Made by a program: the position numbers and the translations under genes. 64,000 bases of DNA from an uncultured Psychroserpens sp. (GTDB lineage: Bacteria > Bacteroidota > Bacteroidia > Flavobacteriales > Flavobacteriaceae): the NCBI RefSeq assembly GCF_947501425.1, contig NZ_CANMVN010000005.1, forward strand, positions 1 through 64,000, read 5' to 3'. The notes below the pieces were generated by a model. The model did not search any database. It was not told where the DNA came from and was given only the letters and a program-made list of their open reading frames with translations. Position 1 is the stretch's first letter. The number at the start of each line of letters is the position of its first letter. Positions 1 through 7,734 of this stretch are shown piece by piece.

Positions 1-1170
1 AACGAATCTATCATTACCAGAACATGGACATTAACGGATGACTGTGATAATACAACTACACAAGTTCAGACCATTACGGTTCAAGATACAACAGCGCCTA
101 CATTTACTGTTCCTGCGGATATAGTTATAGAATGTGATGTAGATGTCAACGATCTTACTTTAACTGGTGATGTGACTGATGAAGCGGACAACTGCTCAAC
201 AGATCTTGAAGCCATCTTTACCGATGAAGTTGCTGAAGGTGATTGTCCAAGTGAATCTATTATTACCAGAGTTTGGACATTAACTGATGACTGTGGAAAT
301 GCGTCTTCTTTTGTTCAGACCATAACCGTTCAAGATACTACTGCTCCAACATTAGTTGGTGAATTAGAAGAAGTAATAGATGTGGTTTGTAGTGATATTC
401 CTGAAGTACCAGAATTGGTATTTGAAGATGCTTGTTCTACTAATATGACGGTAGAATTTAATGAAACTTCAACATCAGATGGAACAGATATGGATTATCA
501 AATCATAAGAGATTGGTTTGTAAGTGATGAGTGTGGTAATGAAGCCATCTTTACACAAACTATTAACGTCACTGTACAAAGTGAGATTCCAACTCAAGAC
601 GGATCACTTTGTATTGCTGAAGATTTTGAATTTGACCTTTTCGATCTATTGATTGGCGACTATGACGTAGATGGAGTTTGGACCGTTACATCAGGAAATG
701 CCACAATTGATGGAAGTATATTTAACCCATCATCATTATTAGATTTCAATGGTGATTATACTGAAGATCAATTAGGTGATTATGAATTCACTTACACTTA
801 TGCTGGAGAATGTCCAGACGAAGTAACTGTAACTATTACTATAGATGATGAATGTGTTGTATTCCCATGTGGAGAAGATGATGTAGTGATCTCTAAAGCA
901 GTAACAGCAAACTTTGATGGTATTAATGAGTTCTTTACCATTACTGGTGTTGAAGATTGTGGATTTGTTTATGAATTGCAAATCTTCAACCGTTGGGGAG
1001 CAAAAATATATGAGAATTTCAATTATCAAAATGATTGGAATGGTACATCATCTAAAGCTTCAGTAGGAAGTTCAAACTTTGTACCAACAGGAACATACTA
1101 TTATGTATTAAATATTAAGAATAGTGGACTAAGACCGTTTACAGGACCAATCTACGTTTCAACAAAATAA
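1..1170 (+). CDS. T9SS type B (gliding-motility C-terminal domain) surface protein, 5' truncated
   Basis: The reading frame is open from base 1, so the true start lies upstream; 389 residues are visible. The protein is built from Cys-containing Ig/HYR-like repeats, two of which are very similar (both contain the block WTLTDDC and QTITVQDTTAPT), followed by a linker and a C-terminal domain of about 90 residues (ISKAVTANFDGINEFF, LQIFNRWGAKIYE, GTYYYVLNIK). That last domain is the CHU_C/type B sorting signal, which directs export by the type IX secretion system in Bacteroidota. The protein is therefore probably a large secreted or surface-attached adhesin. It lies 12 bases before a PorP/SprF-like gene, as is usual for SprB-like adhesins. 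The ligand cannot be told from sequence. Confidence 0.9.
   Translation, partial: NESIITRTWTLTDDCDNTTTQVQTITVQDTTAPTFTVPADIVIECDVDVNDLTLTGDVTDEADNCSTDLEAIFTDEVAEGDCPSESIITRVWTLTDDCGNASSFVQTITVQDTTAPTLVGELEEVIDVVCSDIPEVPELVFEDACSTNMTVEFNETSTSDGTDMDYQIIRDWFVSDECGNEAIFTQTINVTVQSEIPTQDGSLCIAEDFEFDLFDLLIGDYDVDGVWTVTSGNATIDGSIFNPSSLLDFNGDYTEDQLGDYEFTYTYAGECPDEVTVTITIDDECVVFPCGEDDVVISKAVTANFDGINEFFTITGVEDCGFVYELQIFNRWGAKIYENFNYQNDWNGTSSKASVGSSNFVPTGTYYYVLNIKNSGLRPFTGPIYVSTK
4..501 (+). repeat. Tandem 249-bp (83-residue) coding repeats
   Basis: Two consecutive in-frame units (4-252 and 253-501) begin with almost the same DNA, encoding ESIITR then WTLTDDC. A third, diverged unit starts at 502 (IIRDWFVSDECGN). 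Conservation is highest in the first 33 codons of each unit and falls off after them. The first unit begins at the window edge, so the array probably continues upstream. Confidence 0.8.
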
Positions 1171-1182
1171 ATCTTAACCTAT

Positions 1183-2100
1183 ATGAAATTAGTCAAGTTT
1201 AATATTATAGCATTTATACTGTTCAGTAGCTGGATGGGAGTTGCACAACAACTACCCCAGTTTACCCAGTATATGTACAATACTATTTCTATAAATCCAG
1301 CTTATGCAGGAAGTAGAGAAACATTGAGTGTTGTAGGTTTACATAGAAGTCAGTGGGTTGGTCTCGAAGGAGGTCCGCAAACTCAAACACTCTCTGTGCA
1401 TACACCAATTAGAAATGAAAGAATTGGTTTAGGGGTTTCGTTTATAAATGATGAACTTGGATATCAAAACTTTTCATATTTGTATGGAGATTTTTCATAT
1501 ACTATTCCAACTGGAGAGAATAGTAAATTAGCTTTTGGAATAAAAGCCGGATTTACAAGTTATAGCTTAGATGCCGATTTCCAGCAATCACAAGCAAATG
1601 ATCCAGTAATCTTCGGTTTTGAAGATCGATGGAAACCAAATATTGGTACAGGACTATACTGGCATAGTGACCGATGGTATTTAGGCTTGTCAGCACCAAG
1701 AATTTTAAACACAGATTATACTGGTGATGCCGAGTTTCAAGCATTGGAAAGAATTAGCTACTACTTTACTGGTGGCTATGTATTTGACATAAGCGAGAAC
1801 ACTAAATTCAAGCCTGCTGCACTCCTGAAAGCTACCAACGGAGCACCACTTTCCTTTGACCTAACAGCAAACTTTTTATTTTATGAAAAATTCTGGATTG
1901 GTGCTGGTTATAGAGTTAACGAACGTGCAGGAGCTCTTGGTGGAATTGCAGATTTTCAAGTCTCGAAACAATTACGAATTGGTTACGCCTACGAATATCC
2001 TATTTCAGACCTAAGACCTTATACAAGTGGTACACACGAAGTCTTATTAATGTTTGAAATATTTAAAAGTAAACGTATTAAATCACCAAGATACTTCTAA
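1183..2100 (+). CDS. PorP/SprF-family type IX secretion-associated outer membrane protein
   Basis: This 305-residue protein has a signal peptide ending near GVAQ and the family hallmark QYMYNTISINPAYAGSRE just after it. Alternating beta-strand segments follow and the C-terminus is short. PorP/SprF proteins are outer membrane barrels that partner type B T9SS substrates; SprF is needed for surface delivery of the gliding adhesin SprB. The gene lies 12 bases after the type B cargo gene and 10 bases before the OmpA/PD40 gene, so it is most likely a dedicated anchoring or export partner for the upstream adhesin. Family membership is clear. Many paralogues exist per genome, so I do not assign porP or sprF itself. 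Confidence 0.9.
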   Translation: MKLVKFNIIAFILFSSWMGVAQQLPQFTQYMYNTISINPAYAGSRETLSVVGLHRSQWVGLEGGPQTQTLSVHTPIRNERIGLGVSFINDELGYQNFSYLYGDFSYTIPTGENSKLAFGIKAGFTSYSLDADFQQSQANDPVIFGFEDRWKPNIGTGLYWHSDRWYLGLSAPRILNTDYTGDAEFQALERISYYFTGGYVFDISENTKFKPAALLKATNGAPLSFDLTANFLFYEKFWIGAGYRVNERAGALGGIADFQVSKQLRIGYAYEYPISDLRPYTSGTHEVLLMFEIFKSKRIKSPRYF

Positions 2101-2110
2101 AAAACAACAC

Positions 2111-4042
2111 ATGAAATCAAAGTTATTAATCTTAATTTTTGTGTTTAGTAGCACAATTATGATGGCCCAGGAAAAACTTGCTGATAAGTTTTTTAGCAAC
2201 TTTGGGTATGTAAAAGCCACAGAGCTTTATGAAGAAGTTCTGAAAAAGGGAGACACCAGTCTTCACGTATTAACACGTTTAGGTGATTGTTACTACAACA
2301 ATTCTAAATCTGAAAAAGCTGCCTATTGGTATGGTATTGCTCTAGAAAAATACGGAAAAGATGATATTAACCCAGAATATATCTACAAACATATACAATC
2401 TTTGAGAAGTCTTGGACAATATGAAGAAGCAGACTCCTGGATGCAAACATTCATGACCATTCAAAATAATGATTCTCGTGTAAAGGACTATAATCCAGAA
2501 AATATTGCTAAATACAATGAGCTGGCTAGTTCAGAAAAGAATGAAATTGTAACTATCCAGAATCTACCGTTTAATTCTAAGTATTCAGATTTTGGATCTT
2601 ATGTCCATGATGATAAACTTTTCTTTGCATCTTCACGAAATACAGATGATAAAAAATTATATAATTGGAACCAAGAACCATTTCTGGATATCTATCAAGT
2701 TGATGTTAACAAAAAAGTAGATACTGTAACTTATGGGACACCAGATTTTATAAATGCGGAAAAATTAAATACCGATTTTCACGAAGCCACTATTGCCATA
2801 ACTAATGACGGAAACACAATGTATTTCACAAGAGATAATATGAGTAAGGGTAATAAAAAAGTGAAATATGATAAGAAAGGTACCACTCATTTAAAATTAT
2901 ATAAAGCTACCTTAGTTGGTGAGCAATGGACTAACATTATAGAATTACCTTTTAATGATGACGTGTTCTCTACTGGTCATCCAGCATTAAGTCCAGATAA
3001 CAAACAATTATACTTTGTATCTGATCGTGAAGGCGGACTGGGAGAAACAGATATTTATGTAGTTGACATCAAAGGTGGTAATGAGTATTCTGAACCTAAA
3101 AATTTAGGTAATAAAATTAATACTGAAGGTCGTGAGATGTTCCCGTTTATTGAGAAAGACAGTACCTTCTACTTTTCATCTGATGGTCATTTAAATCTAG
3201 GGTTTTTAGATATTTTTAAATCTAACATCCTAAAAGATGAAACTACAGAGCCAGAAAATTTAGGTGCACCTTACAATAGTGGTTATGATGATTTTGCATA
3301 TTTCAAAAATGCTTCTGAAGTAGAAAATGAACATACAGGCTACTTCTCATCTAATAGACCTAATGGTCAAGGAAGTGATGATATATATGCATTTGATGCC
3401 TCAATTTGTATTCAAACCATAAAAGGAGTTACACGAGATCGAAATACTAACGAAGTACTTCCAGGCGCGACTGTAAAACTAATCAACGATGTAGGAAAAG
3501 TTATTGCTGAAGTTAGATCTGGAGCAGATGGAACTTATGAGTTTACTGCAGATTGTAATACATCCTACACAGTTATAGCCAGTAAAGAAGATTATAAAGA
3601 AGATCAAAAGAAGATTACCACAGATAACGAACACGAAAAAGTGACTGAAGCTGACCTTTACTTAGAGCCATTAATCAATGATAGCCAGATTGTCATCAAC
3701 CCTATATTCTTTGATTTTGATAAGTGGAATATTAGAACAGATGCTCAGTATGAACTTGAAAATATTGTGGATGTGATGCGTGCGCATCCAACTATGGTAA
3801 TTAAGATTGAATCTCATACAGATAGTCGTGGACGTGATAAATACAATATGAAATTATCAGATAGACGAGCTAAGTCAACCAGAGATTATATCATTTCCAG
3901 AGGAATCGCACCAGAACGTATAGAGAGTGCTATTGGATTTGGTGAATCACAATTACTAAATGAATGTGCAAACGGTGTTAAATGTAGCGAGGAAAAGCAC
4001 CAATTAAACAGAAGATCATATTTCTACATACTAAAAGAATAA
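2111..4042 (+). CDS. OmpA-family protein with TPR-like, PD40 and carboxypeptidase-regulatory-like domains
   Basis: I start at the ATG at 2111, because it begins a clear signal peptide (MKSKLLILIFVFSSTIMMAQ); an in-frame ATG at 2054 lies inside the preceding gene. The 643-residue product has an N-terminal TPR-like helical part (YVKATELYEEVLKKG), WD40-like PD40 repeats in the middle (HPALSPDNKQLYFVSDREGG), a beta-sandwich CarboxypepD_reg-like domain (IKGVTRDRNTNEVLPGATV) and an OmpA peptidoglycan-binding domain (FFDFDKWNIR, SDRRAKSTRDYI). This architecture is common directly after PorP/SprF genes and resembles PorE. It probably tethers the PorP/SprF complex to peptidoglycan from the periplasm. 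Confidence 0.9.
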   Translation: MKSKLLILIFVFSSTIMMAQEKLADKFFSNFGYVKATELYEEVLKKGDTSLHVLTRLGDCYYNNSKSEKAAYWYGIALEKYGKDDINPEYIYKHIQSLRSLGQYEEADSWMQTFMTIQNNDSRVKDYNPENIAKYNELASSEKNEIVTIQNLPFNSKYSDFGSYVHDDKLFFASSRNTDDKKLYNWNQEPFLDIYQVDVNKKVDTVTYGTPDFINAEKLNTDFHEATIAITNDGNTMYFTRDNMSKGNKKVKYDKKGTTHLKLYKATLVGEQWTNIIELPFNDDVFSTGHPALSPDNKQLYFVSDREGGLGETDIYVVDIKGGNEYSEPKNLGNKINTEGREMFPFIEKDSTFYFSSDGHLNLGFLDIFKSNILKDETTEPENLGAPYNSGYDDFAYFKNASEVENEHTGYFSSNRPNGQGSDDIYAFDASICIQTIKGVTRDRNTNEVLPGATVKLINDVGKVIAEVRSGADGTYEFTADCNTSYTVIASKEDYKEDQKKITTDNEHEKVTEADLYLEPLINDSQIVINPIFFDFDKWNIRTDAQYELENIVDVMRAHPTMVIKIESHTDSRGRDKYNMKLSDRRAKSTRDYIISRGIAPERIESAIGFGESQLLNECANGVKCSEEKHQLNRRSYFYILKE

Positions 4043-4067
4043 TTATTACCCTCTAAACTAAACTTTA

Positions 4068-4100
4068 AAAAAGCAGACTTGACATGAGTCTGCTTTTTTT
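4068..4100 (+). terminator. Rho-independent terminator of the adhesin/PorP/OmpA operon
   Basis: Stem AAGCAGACT paired with AGTCTGCTT, short loop, then a run of T. It lies 26 bases past the OmpA-protein stop codon. Confidence 0.85.
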
Positions 4101-4121
4101 ATATGAATACATATAGGTAGA

Positions 4122-4466
4122 ATGAAAACCTTAGTATATTTACTTTCATACTTAAGATCGTCATCAAAAAGATTGAAACCATTACCAGAAGATATCAGAC
4201 AGAAAATAAGAATTCTATTTAAAGAAGACCATATAACAGCAATGTCTATCATATCTATATTTCTGTTAAATAATCTTCATCTCAACATTGCACGTGTCAT
4301 ACGCTGTATTATATTTTTAAGTGATGGTAATATAAATACTCTAAAAAAGCACCTTGAAGCTGCTAAGAGTGATGCAAGAGATGTAATCCTTTGGGCAGAA
4401 TATGAAAATCTAGAAGGAACAGATTTAAAAAGAATAAGAGACTTTTCAGAACCTTTTAATCACTAA
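4122..4466 (+). CDS. Small conserved-looking hypothetical protein
   Basis: I do not recognise this 114-residue protein. The ATG at 4122 is the first in frame after the upstream terminator and the gene ends just before the next hairpin, so it is a stand-alone unit. It is strongly basic in its first third (YLRSSSKRLKPLPEDIRQKIR), hydrophobic in the middle (AMSIISIFLLNNLHL) and acidic and helical toward the end. There is no signal peptide and no motif I can name. Coding is supported by the absence of any competing long frame and by its neat fit between two terminators. Cytoplasmic, function unknown. Confidence 0.6.
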   Translation: MKTLVYLLSYLRSSSKRLKPLPEDIRQKIRILFKEDHITAMSIISIFLLNNLHLNIARVIRCIIFLSDGNINTLKKHLEAAKSDARDVILWAEYENLEGTDLKRIRDFSEPFNH

Positions 4467-4470
4467 ACAA

Positions 4471-4499
4471 AAAAGCCACAGTAAACCTGTGGCCTAAAA
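4471..4499 (-). terminator. Hairpin terminator, CAP lipoprotein gene
   Basis: Stem GCCACAG / CTGTGGC with a 5-base loop. Read on the minus strand it is followed by six T, so it mainly serves the CAP gene ending at 4533. It may also end the plus-strand orphan gene. Confidence 0.75.
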
Positions 4500-4532
4500 A
4501 TAACGATTTGCTATTAATCAATTTTTAAACGT

Positions 4533-5027
4533 TTATTTTTTGATGAATATATTGGTGAAATACCATTTCCCCTCATCATTTTGTTCTGCAGAAATATCAA
4601 AATCGGTGTAATCTCCTTCTATATTTTCTCTATGTCCATCACTATTTAACCATGCATTTACAACAGATTCTGCTGAGTTATATGCATAGGCAACATTTTC
4701 AGATACTCTAGTAGCTGAAGCATTTTGTATTAAACTGTTTTTGCGTTGGAAAAAGTTATCATGACCTACAGTATTAGATTCTACCATATAATCAGTGTGA
4801 GTGTAAGCTACGGCTTTAATAATATTATGATTGTTTAAAGGTGTAAGACCTTCATTAATTCTGTGTGCATTGATTAACTCAAGAATTTCTATTTCAATGA
4901 GTTTTGCTGCTGGAGGAACAGGCAATTCCATACTGTCAATTGTCTCTTCTGGAAAGTTTTCTGTAGAACAAGAAAACGATAACAAGGCAACTAATACCAT
5001 AATAGGCAAGTACTTAGTAGGTTTCAT
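4533..5027 (-). CDS. CAP-domain (SCP/PR-1, YkwD-like) lipoprotein
   Basis: The 164-residue product begins with a lipoprotein signal (LLSFSC, Cys at about residue 20) followed by a short acidic linker. The rest is a compact CAP domain: LELINAHRINEGLTPL, then HTDYMVESNTVGHDNF, RVSENVAYAY, VVNAWLNSDGHRENI and a final strand WYFTNIFIKK. The two His and two acidic positions that line the CAP cavity are present (His and Glu within HTDYM, SEN and GHRENIE). Bacterial CAP proteins are secreted and generally of unknown activity. Its 200-base promoter region, between it and pdxH, carries an unusual set of repeated motifs (see findings). Confidence 0.88.
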   Translation of the reverse strand: MKPTKYLPIMVLVALLSFSCSTENFPEETIDSMELPVPPAAKLIEIEILELINAHRINEGLTPLNNHNIIKAVAYTHTDYMVESNTVGHDNFFQRKNSLIQNASATRVSENVAYAYNSAESVVNAWLNSDGHRENIEGDYTDFDISAEQNDEGKWYFTNIFIKK

Positions 5028-5101
5028 AATGTGGACTATTTAGATTTGGGATTACTAAAATAGAGTCCGTATTATATAAAAACTGTTAATGATTTGTTAA
5101 A

Positions 5102-5218
5102 ATCGATAAAATACATGCATTTCATCGAAAAATTAGGTAAATCATCGATGAAATACATGTTTTGAATCAAAAAAAATACACTTAAGCGATTTTTAAGTGC
5201 ATTTCATCGATGTTTTGA
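5102..5218. promoter_or_regulatory. Cluster of TTTCATCGA-type repeats upstream of the CAP lipoprotein gene
   Basis: Four related blocks lie in 117 bases: ATCGATAAAATACATG (5102-5117), TGCATTTCATCGA (5116-5128), ATCGATGAAATACATG (5144-5159, the first block again with one change) and TGCATTTCATCGATG (5198-5212). They occur in both orientations. A separate block, ATGTTTTGAA, occurs twice (from 5157 and 5209). The region is 5' of the CAP gene and 3' of pdxH, so it is a candidate multi-site operator for the CAP gene. Confidence 0.55.
5171..5199 (-). terminator. Probable pdxH terminator
   Basis: Stem CACTTAA / TTAAGTG (5179-5185 with 5193-5199), 7-base loop. On the minus strand it is followed within two bases by a run of eight T. 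The stem is AT-rich and so only moderately convincing. Confidence 0.5.
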
Positions 5219-5227
5219 AAATTCAAA

Positions 5228-5875
5228 TCAGGGTGATAAACGTTCCAGAATCCAATTGAAGTTTTCATCCAATTGGTAACGTAATCTATCATGTAATCGG
5301 TTAGGTCGCCCTTGCCAAAATTCAAGTTCAACTGGCTTTACTATGAATCCGCCCCAAAAGTCAGGTCTTGGAATTTCTTTTCCTTCAAATTTAGATTCTA
5401 GCTGTTTGAGATTCTGTTCTAAAACATCTCTGTTTTCAATCACATCACTCTGATTTGAAACAACTGCTCCTAACTGACTTCCTCTTGGTCTGGATTCAAA
5501 ATAACCATCGCTTAAATTCTCAGCTATTTTTTCAGCTTTACCTTTAATAATGATTTGACGTTCAGCAGCTGGCCAAAAGAAAGAGATACAAACATTAGGA
5601 TTTTTAAGAATGGCCTTGCCTTTTTCACTTGTGTAATTGGTATAGAAAATAAAGCCTTCATAGGTGAATTTTTTCAACAACACCACTCTACTCTTTGGAT
5701 AACCATCTAAACCAATTGTACTGATAGTCATAGCATTAGTCTCATCAATATCAAAGTTTTTATCTACCTCATGAAACCATTTTTGAAAAAGCTCCATAGG
5801 GTTATCACTTACATTGGTTTCTAATAATTCTTGCTTTTCGTAAGATTTTCTGTAATTGCCTAAGTCTGTATTCAT
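5228..5875 (-). CDS. pdxH: Pyridoxamine 5'-phosphate oxidase
   Basis: PdxH uses FMN and oxygen to oxidise pyridoxine or pyridoxamine phosphate to pyridoxal phosphate, the last step and salvage route of vitamin B6 metabolism, in the cytoplasm. The 215 residues match the usual length. Visible signatures are the N-terminal AMTISTIGLDGYPKSRVVLLK (FMN-binding strand), GFIFYTNYTSEKG, ISFFWPAAERQ, SRPRGSQLGAVVSNQS and the C-terminal family signature ELEFWQGRPNRLHDR. The start is the ATG at 5875. It is transcribed away from the next gene at 5958 and appears monocistronic. Several PLP enzymes occur in this window (rocD, cysteine desulfurase), but there is no genetic linkage. Confidence 0.97.
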   Translation of the reverse strand: MNTDLGNYRKSYEKQELLETNVSDNPMELFQKWFHEVDKNFDIDETNAMTISTIGLDGYPKSRVVLLKKFTYEGFIFYTNYTSEKGKAILKNPNVCISFFWPAAERQIIIKGKAEKIAENLSDGYFESRPRGSQLGAVVSNQSDVIENRDVLEQNLKQLESKFEGKEIPRPDFWGGFIVKPVELEFWQGRPNRLHDRLRYQLDENFNWILERLSP

Positions 5876-5957
5876 TAGATTTTATTATCGTATTTAATAT
5901 TCTTTTTCTTTCTCATCCTCATAAATTTCTTATAAATTTAAGGAATAATCCCTTGTA

Positions 5958-6386
5958 ATGAAATTTGAAAACAGTAAATATTCTAAACTTTTAGAATATA
6001 AAAAAATCGATTTTCCGTTCGGAACAATTTACTCTACAAAACATTTTGTGATCTCAGAATTAAACGAAGGTATACACGTTGATCACAGTGTTGCCAGTGA
6101 ACTAATTACCAGATTTACTGAGGATATACGTAAAGGTATTAGAGTTGGATATATTGCAAACCGGGTGAACTCCTACTCTTTTGAACCACAGTTATGGTTA
6201 GATTTCAATAACGAATATGATTTCCTCATTGCCACTGCCATCGTATCATACAATGACTTTAGCTATCTTAATTCAACTTTAGAAAAACATTTCTTCAGCA
6301 AAAGCTTGAAACGTTGTCGTAGTTTAGATGAAGCTATCGAATGGATGACACAATTGGATGAGTTTAAGAAAGAGATTAAAAAATAG
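5958..6386 (+). CDS. Conserved hypothetical protein, possible STAS/SpoIIAA-like fold
   Basis: This 142-residue cytoplasmic protein has no signal peptide. It shows an alternating pattern: strands (FPFGTIYSTKHFVISEL), a helix (ASELITRFTEDIRKG), strand (RVGYIANRVNSYSF), helix, strand (YDFLIATAIVSYNDF), and a final helix with SLDEAIEWMTQL. That order, and the ending on a DEAIEWM helix, resemble STAS or SpoIIAA-like single-domain proteins found in flavobacteria, but I cannot be sure. It is divergent from pdxH and convergent with rnz (10-base gap). No function is assigned. Confidence 0.65.
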   Translation: MKFENSKYSKLLEYKKIDFPFGTIYSTKHFVISELNEGIHVDHSVASELITRFTEDIRKGIRVGYIANRVNSYSFEPQLWLDFNNEYDFLIATAIVSYNDFSYLNSTLEKHFFSKSLKRCRSLDEAIEWMTQLDEFKKEIKK

Positions 6387-6396
6387 ATACCCTCTT

Positions 6397-7302
6397 TTAA
6401 AACTCAAACGTTTTTCCATCTCTAGCCAATTCAACATTAGGAAAGATTGTTTCAGCTTCGGTTTTAAACATACTTAAATCATCATAACGGGTTGAATAGT
6501 GTCCCAAAATAAGTTGTTTAACATTTGCTTTTTTTGCTATAGTTGCTGCTTGCTTTGCTGTTGAATGCTTAGTTGGTGCTGCTAATGCCTCATTTTTTTC
6601 TATAAAAGTAGATTCATGATACAAAACATCAACATTCTGTATCACAGGTATCATAGCTTCATTATAAGCTGTATCACTACAAAACGCATAGCTCTTTGGT
6701 GGTTTAGGATCTAAGGTAACTGTTGCATTTTCTACCATATATCCGTTATTGTCTGGAACATCTGCACCTTGTTTTAGTTTTCTGTAGTAAGCTACATCAA
6801 TATCTGCGTTCAAAACAGCATTCATATCCAGCTTCCGTTCACCTAATTTCTCTTTAAACAAAAATCCATTAGTATAGATTCTGTGATCTAACGGAATAGT
6901 ATGTACTTCAACCTTATCGTCTTCGTATATCATTTCCGAAGATTTAGAAGATAGCTCATGGAAAATGAGTTTATAATTTGTCCAAGATTCTGAAAGTTTC
7001 ATTTGGAGTGTAATCACTTCTTTCAGACCTTTTGGTGCATAGACATGAAGATCGGCTTCACGAGTTAATAATCTGAACGTAGAAATTAAGCCTACTAAAC
7101 CAAAGCAATGGTCTCCATGCAAATGCGAAATAAAGATGTGTTTAATTCTACTGAATTTTATCTTATTACGTCTTAACTCAACCTGAGTACCTTCACCACA
7201 ATCGATTAAAAACATGTGATTATTAATTTCCAAAACCTGAGCGGTTGGATTTGTATCAGTTCGTGGAGTGGCACTGTAACAGCCAAGTATGGTTAGTTTC
7301 AT
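6397..7302 (-). CDS. rnz: Ribonuclease Z (tRNA 3' endonuclease)
   Basis: Ribonuclease Z cuts the 3' trailer from tRNA precursors. The 301-residue protein is the short (ElaC-type) form. The zinc-binding metallo-beta-lactamase signature SHLHGDH is at residues 59-65, with further ligands in FCSDTAY and in LGHYSTRY near the C-terminus. The PxKxA-type exosite arm is seen around FLFKEKLGERKL. The ATG start at 7302 gives the family N-terminus MKLTILGCYSATPR. It is the last gene of a pyrR-pyrB-STAS-like-rnz series, with a 95-base gap before it that could hold its own promoter. Confidence 0.96.
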   Translation of the reverse strand: MKLTILGCYSATPRTDTNPTAQVLEINNHMFLIDCGEGTQVELRRNKIKFSRIKHIFISHLHGDHCFGLVGLISTFRLLTREADLHVYAPKGLKEVITLQMKLSESWTNYKLIFHELSSKSSEMIYEDDKVEVHTIPLDHRIYTNGFLFKEKLGERKLDMNAVLNADIDVAYYRKLKQGADVPDNNGYMVENATVTLDPKPPKSYAFCSDTAYNEAMIPVIQNVDVLYHESTFIEKNEALAAPTKHSTAKQAATIAKKANVKQLILGHYSTRYDDLSMFKTEAETIFPNVELARDGKTFEF

Positions 7303-7397
7303 TTCTAGTTAGAAGTAAAGTTGTTGAGTTATTAAATTGATTCTCAAAAAGGAAAATATCGGCTTAACAACAAAACGATTAAGCGACTAAATGGTTT

Positions 7398-7730
7398 TTA
7401 GAAGCCAAGATCCCTTTCGATATCTTCCATTTCAATGATATCGTAGGCTTCTTGAATGGTTGGTACGACAACTATTTCATCTGGAGTTTCATCAAGATTA
7501 GCTTTATCAGTGACAATAACAAATGAATGTTTTGCTTTTCGATGTGTGTTAGACAATTGCAAAAACTCAACAATATCTGGTAGTGTTACTTTGTCTAGTG
7601 TGGTTAGCGATACAATAATATTATTATTTTTATAACGTTCATAAAGGACTTGTATTTTTTTAACAAGTTCTACTGTTTCTTCGTTTTCCTGAGTAATTAT
7701 AGTCGTATTTCCGCTTTTATCAAAAATCAT
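7398..7730 (-). CDS. Small STAS-like conserved protein between pyrB and rnz
   Basis: This 110-residue cytoplasmic protein starts 4 bases after pyrB, so it is almost certainly co-transcribed with it. The order of segments (strand NTTIITQE, helix TVELVKKIQVLYERYK, strand NIIVSLTTLD, helix LPDIVEFLQLSNTHR, strand HSFVIVTD, strand DEIVVVPT, helix QEAYDIIEMEDIERDL) matches a STAS/anti-sigma-antagonist-like fold. There is no conserved phosphorylatable Ser at a position I can identify with confidence. Its position beside rnz is likely to make automatic annotation call it ribonuclease-associated, but there is no nuclease motif in it. Confidence 0.7.
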   Translation of the reverse strand: MIFDKSGNTTIITQENEETVELVKKIQVLYERYKNNNIIVSLTTLDKVTLPDIVEFLQLSNTHRKAKHSFVIVTDKANLDETPDEIVVVPTIQEAYDIIEMEDIERDLGF

Positions 7731-7734
7731 AAAC

